DNA from: Lentzea atacamensis
GTDB lineage: Bacteria; Actinomycetota; Actinomycetes; Mycobacteriales; Pseudonocardiaceae
Direction of reading: 5' to 3'
Assembly: GCF_003269295.1 (NCBI RefSeq)
Contig: NZ_QLTT01000002.1
Coordinates: 62,001-126,000, forward strand
Length of the DNA: 64,000 bases
Within the stretch, counting starts at the first letter, position 1; each line of letters begins with the position of its first letter. The notes under the pieces were generated by a model. It did not search any database and was not told the origin of the DNA. It saw only the letters and a program-made list of their open reading frames with translations. The translations under genes were made by a program, and so were the position numbers. Shown one piece after another: positions 9,801-17,104 of this stretch.

Positions 9801-9997
9801 CCCTTCAACGCCCGCATCGTCGCCTCGTCCTGACCGCGGGCTGCGAGCGATCCGTTGGACACCGCCACGGACTTCACGTCCGGTGCGTTCACCGACGGGC
9901 TGCCCGCGGCGATCGCCGCCTGTTCCACGCTGACGGTCACCGTCGTCAGCGCGAGGCAGACCGCCATCGCTCTGATGAGGGCACGTTTGAGCTTCAT
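3833..9997 (-). CDS. Rhs/YD-repeat polymorphic toxin with Hint domain and C-terminal toxin
   Basis: 2054 residues. Residues 1-31 are a Sec signal peptide ('ALIRAMAVCLALTTVTVSV' core). The N-terminal third has the actinobacterial 'GDFSWSYPLRVPPAPGG' and 'LSYRSSAVDGL' blocks that precede Rhs shells, then many YD repeats ('YDALGQLSTVTDALNNT', 'YDAAGNTKTRNLTG'). The Rhs core 'LGARQYDPAIGRFISVDPL' and 'YAYANNSP' follows. Residues ~1800-1938 are a Hint autoprocessing domain ('NSFIGDTLVLMADGTTKRI' to 'AGATPVLVHN'), with Ser in place of Cys as presumptive nucleophile. Residues ~1939-2054 are the toxin: 'HILTRHHPKMWDG', 'MSVADVQDAIGQVMRQN' and 'VLGLNKGRVGQFYP', resembling BECR-fold RNase toxins (inference). 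GGGGGAG precedes ATG 9997; the LamG gene ends 21 bp upstream, the immunity gene follows 16 bp downstream. Confidence 0.9.
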   Translation of the reverse strand: MKLKRALIRAMAVCLALTTVTVSVEQAAIAAGSPSVNAPDVKSVAVSNGSLAARGQDEATMRALKGNQPTGGTQQGGGSFAATPFSASSSWEVSRQSGDFSWSYPLRVPPAPGGFSPSLALSYRSSAVDGLTSVTNNQPSWVGEGWDLSAGFVERAYGGCADDTDGGTTPPKTGDLCWRSDNATASFGGRGGMLIKDDTTGVWRLKADDRSRIERIPTPGNGDKFNESWKITTVDGTQYFFGTRTAAKSTWTVPVFGDDAGEPCHESTFAASSCDRAWRWMLDKVVDPRGNVVLYNYETETNKYGKNREDAAVSYVRAGTLKSVEYGLRDDVNAPATGRVEFGLENRCVKDANCSNFSIKENWPDAAVADHCDGATCPGKHTPTFWSTKRLSTITTQVRKGDGYQNVDRWTLHHEFPKTDDVYQAALWLRGITHTGLVGGELSLPEVTFEGTAKPNRVDTPTGIGPLNRYRVTGIVSESGGVTTVKYAAPDCVPATSMPANAESNDKRCYPSKWAPKDGAEREDYFHKYVVESITTSDRYAASTEQVVRYQYLDGAAWRRDQSEFTKADKRTYNEFRGYGRVRVLNGADNDRYGPVTMTEERFYRGMHGDKLPGGSTRTVNVTDSENGSREDSDWLSGYRYESQTHDGTSDTVLSKTISTPTWSGPTATRGDYKAYWTAQESSTTYTALRSGGWRKTRTESKYDSHGQVTETKDLGDLATDADDRCTTTTYLQDEPRWRWSYPLESETVAVACGAAVSFPAQALGGVRNAYDNAGNIIKVEIIDERPASGAVWKSKLTSTYDVYGRSLTVTDAAGATTTAEYVPKTGGPTTGTIRTDALGHSVTTTIEPAWGKDTKIVDANENVTESASDALGRTTAVWLPNRPRDDWSNQPSQSFVYDVKRDAPSSVKTTAVSAKGNYLTSTSVFDGLYRIRQAQTPTEGGRLISDTRYDSQGRSARVTQPFFNDKTVDTSLLVFSETDVPGLTRTEYDGAGRAQHMIYQAGGQEKWRSTTAYGGDRVDVTPPRGGTPTTVVTDARGQRTELWQYKGSTASGDHDTVRYTYTLGGQLASTMDAAGNTWKWQYDLHGRQIRAEDVDKGVSTMTYDALGQLSTVTDALNNTLTYSYDKLGRTTSVKSGTTVLKDFTYDTADYGLGLPASSTRYVDGKAYTNKVLAYSPLDQPLITETVIPDIEGPLKGTYSTTFKYNPNGSLEGTGHGAIAAAGMPAETVLHQYDDLGRPSQTVGGLRDLSTDMLVNSTAYTKYGELYRLELGATGKRTWLSYYYDDNTRRMNRYIVDAEVPSPKQADVNYSYDDAGNIQSVLDSTVLGSDRQCFRYDNLQRLTHAWTPSGDCAADPSTASLSGPAPYWQSFEYDAIGNRKKEIQHSSAGDTTRTYNYSRAHSLDSVTTAGPGGSNLDRFTYDAAGNTKTRNLTGVAQTLDWDAEGRVGKISDNAKDTSFIYDASGSRLLRRDPDGTTLYLGGQEIRLAKGATKPTVTRYYTHGGQIVAMREGTTKLTWLANDHQGTAQIAVNRETLAVDRRRQTPFGAPRGGTATFPGERGFVGGTIDVSTGLVELGARQYDPAIGRFISVDPLLDPDDPQQWSAYAYANNSPITSSDPTGLLPMSCLDGAGSGTCSYKDNRGGGGSSASIPGTDTPSKGIVSSDRDGIDVYYDNDTGKSYIGDWEVIGAGPDVFHLAEEMRAVKSQILAHDWYPAPEDPDGRYSTMQLLDFAVRACTYSQTAGCNSRFTLQLSLSHDLAGGAGFDRPGGSAGVRGGGRKGGAAALGGATTFSPRNFCRNSFIGDTLVLMADGTTKRIEEIEVGDRVFATDPETGEAGPREVVATIIGEGDKNLVEVSIGDAKVVATDEHPFWVPELKLWADAEDLGADSSLLTAAGTEARISATREWTASERVYNLTVEGLHTYYVLAGATPVLVHNTGGCITALRDWVSQRFQFGNQTFLLDRKGMEHILTRHHPKMWDGSVKAQQSFFDPKMSVADVQDAIGQVMRQNRDTLAQRGSTGMYQIRGNVDGVDYVLGLNKGRVGQFYPVPPSP

Positions 9998-10018
9998 GGT
10001 GTTCGTCTCCCCCAGAGG

Positions 10019-13000
10019 TCAGAACGTCGCGATGGTGGTAGGCAGATTCATCGGGATGTAGCCGAGCGACTGCTCGATCTGGTGCCCCTCGCAACTGCCC
10101 GTCGAGTCGAAGCGGTTCCCGATGCCGTTCGCGCGGCAGCGGTAGAGCTGCTTGGAGGGCAGTCCCTCCGGTGGCGAGGTCCAGACGTAGCCGAGGCCGC
10201 CCACCAACTGGTTGCCGCCGCACGTGGAGTCCAGCGAGCTGTAGGTGTCCGAACCCTCACGGCAGGCCCAGAGGACCACCGTGCCCGGTGCGGTGGTGGT
10301 TGCCACGACGCCGAGAACGCCCTCGAAGCGGTAGCCCGGCAGCACGCCGTGCGGTGTGCTCCAGTGGTCCCACGGGAACGCGGTGCTCAGGTAGCGCGCG
10401 AGTGGTGCGTAGGCGCGCAGCCAACCGAGGCTCTTCACCTTGGTCTGGCCCTCGCAGTTGGCCGACGTGGACGTGAAGCGGTCGGCGTTGACGAGGCACA
10501 GGTTCAGCTCGACCGTCGGGATGTTGGTCGGCTTGACCGTGTAGCTCGCGCCGGACTCGCCGAGCACGGTCGCACCTTCGCAGTCCGCAGCGGTCGACGT
10601 GAAGTGGTCGTTGCCCGACTTGCACGAGTAGAGGCGCTGGGTGTTCTGCTCGGACGGCGACGCCGGCATGCCCATGGTGCCCTCGTAGCGGTAGTTGGGC
10701 AGCGGGGCCACGTCCGCGGGGCCGGTGTAGTGCTCGCCCGTCCCGTAGGTGCTGACGAACCGGCCGAGGTGGCCGCCGGGAGGAATCGGACGTGAGGCGC
10801 GCTCCAGCAGTTTCGCCTCCGGCACCATGCCCTGTTCGATCCGAACCTCGTCGATCAGTCCGGCGAAGTTGTCGGCGTCCTTGCCCTGCCACCTGGCGCG
10901 GCCGACCGCGAACTTGCCGTCGGCTGGCCAAAGCCTGCCCGACTCGGTACCGGCGAGCTTGCCGTCGACGTAAAGCCGCAACTGCCCGGCACCGTGGTCG
11001 TACACACCGGCGAGGTGCGTCCAGCGCCACGGCACGGCCTGCTCCGAGGACAGCGCCTTCACCAGCGGTGCCTGGTCGGAATCCTGCACGTGGCCTCCGA
11101 AGGCCCATCGCTTGGACTCCGGCCGGTACTGCAGGAGGTAGCCGCTCACGTTGGTGCCGTCCTGGCTGAGCACCGTGTACGGCTTGTCGTCGCGCTCCAC
11201 CCGCGCCCACGCCTGGACCGTGAAGCTGTCACGCGCGTCGGCACCGAAGAACTGCGCCGACGCCGAACCGGTGCCGTCCGACTTGTACGCGGTGCCGATC
11301 ACGCCCGGCACGTACGAGGATCCACCCGTCGTGGTCAGGGTGTTGTTCCGCCACGTGCTGTCCTTGCCGTCGCTCTCGTCGAACTTGAAGAGACCGAAGT
11401 CGTTCAGCGGCACGTCGTCGTGAACCTTGTTGACCTCAGCCGCCGTGAGCGCCTTGCTGAACACGCGGACGTCGTCGATGCCGCGGTAGTACCAGCTACC
11501 CTTGACGCCGTTCCACTTGTTGCGGCCGATGGTGAACGGACCGTTGGCGTCGAACGCGACCGCACCGACCTTCACCGCCGACAGCACGCCGTTGACGTAC
11601 AGGCGCAGCTGCTTCGCGTCGGAGTCGTACGACGCAGCGAGGTGCGTCCACCGGTCCGTCTTCGCAGGCTCGGATGACACCAGCACAGTGGTCTGCGAAC
11701 CGTCCGTGTCCTCGTGCGGCTGGACCACCGCCCACCTACCGGAATCACCCTTGTAGGACAGGGTGAACGCGCTCTGCCGGTCACCGTCCTGCGCCAGGAT
11801 TCCACGGTCGCCGGTGATGCCATGCGGCGCGTACGTCCACGCAGCCACGGTGAAGCTCTTCCTCGTGTCCTCGATGACCGGGCCGGTGGTCTCACCCGCG
11901 CCGCTGGCCCCGTCGAGCCACACGCCGGCGCCGGTTCGGCCACCGATCCAGCCGGAGCCGGTGCTGAAGGTGACGGTGTTGTTGCGGCCACTGCTGTCCG
12001 TTGCGGTCGTGCCCGTGGCCTCGTTGAGCTTCCAGTGCCCGGCGTCCGCGACCGGCAGCGTCGCCGCCGGCTGGTCGACGGACGGATAGGACTTGTACAG
12101 CTTGAAGACGCCATCGAGGTCCAACGCACCGGTGTAGAACCGGACATCATCGACCGAACCAGTCCAGTACTCGGCATTCGCCTGGGCGAGCTTAGCCCGG
12201 CCGACCTGCACGCTTTCCTTCGAAGGCCAGGCGTTGTCGAGCCTGCCTTCACCCATCCTGTTGCCATTGACATAGAGCAGCAACCGCTTGGAGGCTCGAT
12301 CGTAGGTGCCGACCAGGTGCACCCACTTCTCGAAGTCGGCGAGCTCCGCGGACACCGCCGCCTTGGTGATCGTGGTGACGTCGAGGTCGTCCTCCGGCAT
12401 CTCGAAGAGCCAGTTGCCGAGGTTCTCCCTGTCCTTCACGAAGCCGAGACGGAACTTGCTGTTGCGCTCGCCGTCCTGACTGACCGCGACCTGCTTGCAC
12501 TTCGAGGAGCATCCGCCGGGCAGCTTGACCCAGGCCGAGACGGTGAAGTTCTGGTCGGTGCGGACCACTGCTCCAGTGGACACCTCGCCGTTGCCGCTGA
12601 AGCTGACGGCGTTGCCGAGGCGGCCTGGCGCGTAAGTGGCGTTCCGCAGCGTTCCGGCCTTGCCTCCGACCGCGTCACCGGCGCTCGTGCCGGCGCCCTC
12701 GTCGAACTGCCACTTGTGCACGAGGTTCAGGTCGCGGCCCGCCTTGGCCCGGATCTCGTCCGCGAACAGCGCGCGGCCGTGGACCTCCACGTCGTCGATC
12801 GCACCGGCGAAGTAGTCGACGTTTGCGCCGTTCCAGAACCCGCGGCCGATGCGGAACTGGCCGCCTGGGTGGTCCCATGCGCCCGGCCTGATCGCTGTGG
12901 CGGCCTCGACTCCGTTGACGTACAACGTCATCCGGTCGGTCTTGTCGTCGTAGGTGGCCACGAGATGCGTCCAGACGCCGACCTGCGCGACCGCGCCGAC

Positions 13001-16000
13001 CGCCCTGGAAGACTCGCCACCGCCGTTGTGCTGGTCCTTGCCGAACATCGCGAACGCCCAGTGGCCGTCACTCGTCGCCTGCAGCTGGAACGCGCTCACG
13101 GTGTTGCCGTCCTGCGACAACACCGCCGGGTAGCGGTCGGTGAAGGGCGTGTCCAGCCGAGCCCACGCACTCACCGAGAAGCTGCGCGAGGTGTCCACCG
13201 CGTGTGGCGAGTTGAGCGAAGCGCCGGGGACGCCGGTCAGGCGCACACCGAGGTCCTTCGGGTCGGAGTTCTCGTTCTGACCGCTCACCCAGTCGACCGG
13301 GCTACCGAGCGTAGCCGTTCCGTTGAAGCCGGATGAGTCGACACCGTCGCCGTCCAGTTGCCACTGGCGCAGTGCGGCGGCGTCGAGCTGGACGATCTCG
13401 CCGACCTCGTCCGAGGCCAGGACGCGGCTGTGCACGCGGACGTTGTCCAGGCCACCCTTCAACGCGGCGTTCTGCTGGTCGTTGCCCATCACGAACGCGC
13501 CCCGCGCGTCCCAAAAGGGCTTGGTGGCGGCCGCGCTCACCACAGGATTGAGACCGTTGACGTAGAGGGTCGCCTTCTTGGTTCCCGCGTCGAAGACCGC
13601 CGTCAGGAGCGTCGGCGTTCCGGCGACTGCGGTGTTCGGACCGGTCTGCGCGAGCACGTTCCACGCGGTGCTGCCGTTGCCCTCGGTCATGCCGAACTGC
13701 CAGCGGCCGTCCTTCTGCTGCAGCACGAAGCCGCTGGAGTCCGGTCCGTCCTGCGACAACACGGTCTGCGTACCTGTCAAGTCGGCAAGCGTCACCGAAG
13801 CCGAGACGGAGAAGCTCTTGTCCGTGCGCACGACCGGACCCGTGGTGCGGATCTGTCCGGTGCCGTCGAAGCGCACCGCGAGGTTCCTCGGCTGCGGACG
13901 CTGCTCGAAGAACGACACACCGCCGGACAGCTTGGCGGACGCGCCGTCGGACACGGCGTTGCGGGCGACTGTGCCCGATCCCTCCTCGAAGCGCCAGTGT
14001 CCGACCTGGACGTTGTCCCGGCGGACCTCACCGACCACCTCGGCATCGGTCAACGCACGGTCGTACAGGCGCACCTCGTCGAGGCCGCCGAGCCAGTTGT
14101 TGCCGAAGTTGCCGCCGGCCTTGGACTGTCCGATGCGCAGGTTGCCCGCCGCGTGCCACGGCGAGGTGGCTTTGGCGACGCCCTGCAGCTCGCCGTTGAC
14201 GTAGAGCTTGACATCCCGGGTCTCGGCGTCGAACACACCGGTGAGGTGCGTCCAGGCACCCTGTGTCGGCTCCTCCAGCGACTTCGCGGACGCCCAGTTG
14301 GTCGGGTTCGTCGAGTCCTGTTGTGGCATGACGAAGTACCAGCGTCGCTGATCCGCCTGGTACTGCAGGCAGAACCCGCACACGGAGTTGCCGTCCTGAC
14401 TCACGGCGCTGCGCCAGTGAGTCTCGAGGCTGTCCAGTTTGACCCACGCCGAGACGCTGAAGCTCGCGTCGGTGCGCACCGAGTTCGCCGCGGTGACGTG
14501 GCCGCCCATGCCGTCGAGTGAAAGCGCAGAACCCAGCGCACCAGTTGTGTAGCTCGCGTTGCCGTGCGTCGTGCCGTGCCGGTCACCGAGGTAGGCGCTG
14601 TCGTTGACGTTGCCGTCCAAGGAGTACTGCGCGATCGCGCCGGCACCCGCGCGGACATAGATGTGGTAGACCCGCATCGGCCCCTTGTTGCCCGCCCGGT
14701 CCACAGAGCGCACGAAGAGATCACGCGGGCCGTCACCGGGCGGGGTCAGCGGGACGGTGGCCCAACCGCCGAGCGCATTGGCCGGAACGGACAGAGTGGT
14801 GGCGTCGTCCCAGCCATAGGCGAAGCGGTCGACGTCGGTGTCCTTCGCGGTGAAGGTGAAGTCGCCCTTGACCGTCGTACCACCGTGCCAACGGTTGTCC
14901 TCCGGGTAGACCGCGCTGGTGACCTCCGGCTTGTTCGCCGGAGCCGTGTGGTCGACGCGGAACGTCTTCGGGCCCTGCTTGAAGTCTGAGGTGGCGCGGC
15001 CGTCGTGCGCCGCGACGAACCACGTGACCAGACGGCCGTCCTCAACCTTGTCCAGCGGCACGTCCTGCGTGGTCCACGAGTTGGACCCGACCACATTGCC
15101 CCAGATCACGCGCTTGTTCTGCTTGGCAGGGTCACCAGGGACCACGTCGTCGTACACATGCCAGATGCTCTGCACCTGCTCGCCGTCCGGATCCCCCACA
15201 CCCGCCTTCAGGCGGATAGTCGAGTCACCGACCCACGGCATGCCGGCGCAGTGGGTGCACGCGACCGGGTCGGGCTCGGTGGTGAGGTCCCATGGGATGT
15301 ACGGCTTGGAGTTGTAGTCGACGATCAGTTTCATGGCACCGGGGTGGAACTTGCGCCAGTAGCTCTCGTCATCGGAGGCCGGCCAGATGCCGTACGTCGA
15401 GTTGCCGCCGGTGTCGAGGTGGTTCTTGAAGGTCGGGCTCGTGAAGGAGAACGACTGGTGCCCTGAGCAGTTGCCTTGCACCGTGGGTACCTCGTACGAG
15501 GCGAGCACACCGTGGTCTGGCGGCTGGTTGTTCCAGTTCGTGTCCTCCGCGATGTCCCAGCCGGCGACATGCAGGTCATGCCATTTCTTCACATCACATG
15601 CCGTGGACGCGTGCACCACGGTGGCGTCCATGCGGGCATCGTAAATCGTGGTGCCGGACAAGAACCTGGTGTCGAACTGGAAGTAGGACCGGGTGACCAG
15701 TTTCGGCGAGGTTTCCGGGGCACGACCGGATCTGGCGGTCGGATCGACCTTCACCCACCAACCGGTCTCCGCCGCGCTCCGCGCGCCGCTCCAGTGCGTT
15801 TCCTTCCGCATGGCATCGGTGCCGTTGTCGTACACCGTCGTCCAGGCTCCGCCGTGGTTCACGGTGCGACCGTCCGGGTCGATGTAAACCGGGTACACGG
15901 TCGCAGGGTCGTTGAGCAGTTTCTGGTCGGGCACCAGGGTCAGCGAACCCGGAGCGTGCTGCACGCCAACGGCCGCGTAGTCGGTGCGCGGTGCCTCTGC

Positions 16001-16753
16001 GTCCGGCTGCTTCTTGGAGTCCCACATCAACGACCTGGGCACCTCGAACACCGCGGCACCGGAGGCGTCGACGAGGCTGAACGCGCCGTCCGCTCCGGGT
16101 TTCACGTCGAGACCTTCGAGCTTCAGCCCCAGCTTCACCGCCGCCACGTTCGAGGCCGCCTCACGGGACTTCACGACGAGAAGCAGCTGGTAACCGTCGT
16201 TCGCCGCGGTCATCCGCAGGTCCACACCGGACAGGACCTCGTCGTAGATCGCCATCGCGCCTTGGAGCCGCGGCGCAGGCAGCTTGCCGGGCCAGCTCAG
16301 CGCGAACGCGGTGTTGTCCTTGCTCAGCCGCACGAGCGGTTCGAGCTCACCACCGCCGGAGAAGGCGATGCCCGCCTCGGTCGACTTGGGAGTGACGCGG
16401 TCGCCGTCCTTGACGAGCTCCGGCTCAATCGCCTGCCACTTGCCATTCTTGTGGACGCGTTGCGGCGTAACGGAGAGACGTGCCTGGAGCTGTCCGTTCG
16501 GCTGCGCGAACACCTCACGCGTCGCGGTCCGCATGCTGACCGCCTCGACCTCGATTCCCTGCGCACGGGCCGCCTGCATCGCGGTGCCCGTGTCAGGTGC
16601 CTCGGTGATCGGCGCGGCGACCGGCTTCTCTGAAGCGTTCACGGTGACAACCACCGCGGTGGCCGCCAGTGCCGCGGCGAGAACTGCGGCTGCAGCAAGG
16701 TTTCTGGGCGTGCGCAGGCATGACTGCCTCGCCGCCGCACGGCGGTACACCAC
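10019..16753 (-). CDS. Giant secreted LamG-repeat surface protein upstream of the Rhs toxin
   Basis: 2244 residues. N-terminal signal/anchor ('LAAAAVLAAALAATAVVVTV'), then a region typical of actinobacterial wall proteins ('VTPQRVHKNGKWQAIEPEL'), and a DNRLRE-like beta domain ('SYFQFDTRFLSGTTIYDARM'). Six concanavalin/LamG-type repeats follow, each with 'SFSVSAWVKL', 'AVSQDG..', 'WTHL.GVYD', 'LYVNG' and 'G.DDVR.Y'. The C-terminal ~200 residues are four Cys-rich DUF5648-like modules with 'NHFTSTAADCEG' and 'DRFTSTSANCEG' variants. LamG domains bind glycans. Double GTG at 16753/16750 has TGGGGGA upstream. It is the first gene of a probable three-gene operon with the Rhs toxin and immunity gene, and may display, tether or assist export of the toxin. 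Confidence 0.85.
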   Translation of the reverse strand: MVYRRAAARQSCLRTPRNLAAAAVLAAALAATAVVVTVNASEKPVAAPITEAPDTGTAMQAARAQGIEVEAVSMRTATREVFAQPNGQLQARLSVTPQRVHKNGKWQAIEPELVKDGDRVTPKSTEAGIAFSGGGELEPLVRLSKDNTAFALSWPGKLPAPRLQGAMAIYDEVLSGVDLRMTAANDGYQLLLVVKSREAASNVAAVKLGLKLEGLDVKPGADGAFSLVDASGAAVFEVPRSLMWDSKKQPDAEAPRTDYAAVGVQHAPGSLTLVPDQKLLNDPATVYPVYIDPDGRTVNHGGAWTTVYDNGTDAMRKETHWSGARSAAETGWWVKVDPTARSGRAPETSPKLVTRSYFQFDTRFLSGTTIYDARMDATVVHASTACDVKKWHDLHVAGWDIAEDTNWNNQPPDHGVLASYEVPTVQGNCSGHQSFSFTSPTFKNHLDTGGNSTYGIWPASDDESYWRKFHPGAMKLIVDYNSKPYIPWDLTTEPDPVACTHCAGMPWVGDSTIRLKAGVGDPDGEQVQSIWHVYDDVVPGDPAKQNKRVIWGNVVGSNSWTTQDVPLDKVEDGRLVTWFVAAHDGRATSDFKQGPKTFRVDHTAPANKPEVTSAVYPEDNRWHGGTTVKGDFTFTAKDTDVDRFAYGWDDATTLSVPANALGGWATVPLTPPGDGPRDLFVRSVDRAGNKGPMRVYHIYVRAGAGAIAQYSLDGNVNDSAYLGDRHGTTHGNASYTTGALGSALSLDGMGGHVTAANSVRTDASFSVSAWVKLDSLETHWRSAVSQDGNSVCGFCLQYQADQRRWYFVMPQQDSTNPTNWASAKSLEEPTQGAWTHLTGVFDAETRDVKLYVNGELQGVAKATSPWHAAGNLRIGQSKAGGNFGNNWLGGLDEVRLYDRALTDAEVVGEVRRDNVQVGHWRFEEGSGTVARNAVSDGASAKLSGGVSFFEQRPQPRNLAVRFDGTGQIRTTGPVVRTDKSFSVSASVTLADLTGTQTVLSQDGPDSSGFVLQQKDGRWQFGMTEGNGSTAWNVLAQTGPNTAVAGTPTLLTAVFDAGTKKATLYVNGLNPVVSAAATKPFWDARGAFVMGNDQQNAALKGGLDNVRVHSRVLASDEVGEIVQLDAAALRQWQLDGDGVDSSGFNGTATLGSPVDWVSGQNENSDPKDLGVRLTGVPGASLNSPHAVDTSRSFSVSAWARLDTPFTDRYPAVLSQDGNTVSAFQLQATSDGHWAFAMFGKDQHNGGGESSRAVGAVAQVGVWTHLVATYDDKTDRMTLYVNGVEAATAIRPGAWDHPGGQFRIGRGFWNGANVDYFAGAIDDVEVHGRALFADEIRAKAGRDLNLVHKWQFDEGAGTSAGDAVGGKAGTLRNATYAPGRLGNAVSFSGNGEVSTGAVVRTDQNFTVSAWVKLPGGCSSKCKQVAVSQDGERNSKFRLGFVKDRENLGNWLFEMPEDDLDVTTITKAAVSAELADFEKWVHLVGTYDRASKRLLLYVNGNRMGEGRLDNAWPSKESVQVGRAKLAQANAEYWTGSVDDVRFYTGALDLDGVFKLYKSYPSVDQPAATLPVADAGHWKLNEATGTTATDSSGRNNTVTFSTGSGWIGGRTGAGVWLDGASGAGETTGPVIEDTRKSFTVAAWTYAPHGITGDRGILAQDGDRQSAFTLSYKGDSGRWAVVQPHEDTDGSQTTVLVSSEPAKTDRWTHLAASYDSDAKQLRLYVNGVLSAVKVGAVAFDANGPFTIGRNKWNGVKGSWYYRGIDDVRVFSKALTAAEVNKVHDDVPLNDFGLFKFDESDGKDSTWRNNTLTTTGGSSYVPGVIGTAYKSDGTGSASAQFFGADARDSFTVQAWARVERDDKPYTVLSQDGTNVSGYLLQYRPESKRWAFGGHVQDSDQAPLVKALSSEQAVPWRWTHLAGVYDHGAGQLRLYVDGKLAGTESGRLWPADGKFAVGRARWQGKDADNFAGLIDEVRIEQGMVPEAKLLERASRPIPPGGHLGRFVSTYGTGEHYTGPADVAPLPNYRYEGTMGMPASPSEQNTQRLYSCKSGNDHFTSTAADCEGATVLGESGASYTVKPTNIPTVELNLCLVNADRFTSTSANCEGQTKVKSLGWLRAYAPLARYLSTAFPWDHWSTPHGVLPGYRFEGVLGVVATTTAPGTVVLWACREGSDTYSSLDSTCGGNQLVGGLGYVWTSPPEGLPSKQLYRCRANGIGNRFDSTGSCEGHQIEQSLGYIPMNLPTTIATF

Positions 16754-17104
16754 GTGGGTCCCCCAGGGTCACGCGCATGCCCCCCGACAACACGCGACCT
16801 TTACATCGACCAACGAAGCATGGCAAGCAGAACCGCGATCACCTATAGGCCAGACGGGTGAGCACGATCACGTGTGATCCGTGTGTGATCTTGAGGCCAC
16901 GGGCGTCTACCAGGCCTTTCGTGTGCCACTCAAGCAACAAAGTCGAACAGGAGTTCTACTTTGAGGTGCTGCAGGGGCACGCTGTTCCGCTGCCCCGCGT
17001 TCGCCGAGACCAGTTTCCAGGCATGGAGCCGCACTCAGCGCTGCTGCCGATCGACCTCGGCGTGACCGAGAAACCACACTCGATGTGGATCCATCCTCTG
17101 CTGA
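16754..17104. promoter_or_regulatory. Intergenic promoter region of the LamG-Rhs operon with an inverted repeat
   Basis: About 350 bp without a credible gene; an 85-codon plus-strand frame here has no family resemblance. At 16866-16879 GATCAC and GTGATC arms flank a 2-bp GT spacer, and a further GTGATC occurs at 16885-16890. This is about 115 bp upstream of the LamG start and could be an operator; no regulator gene is adjacent. The stretch also takes the 5' side of the minus-strand gene ending at 17105, so the operon promoter must lie here. Confidence 0.4.

Noticed and set aside
7475..10795. 1106-codon open frame on the plus strand across the Rhs and LamG genes
   Set aside because: It is the high-GC antisense shadow of the Rhs coding frame: Val/Arg/Gly/Leu-rich, no domain, and it crosses the start of one gene and the end of another.
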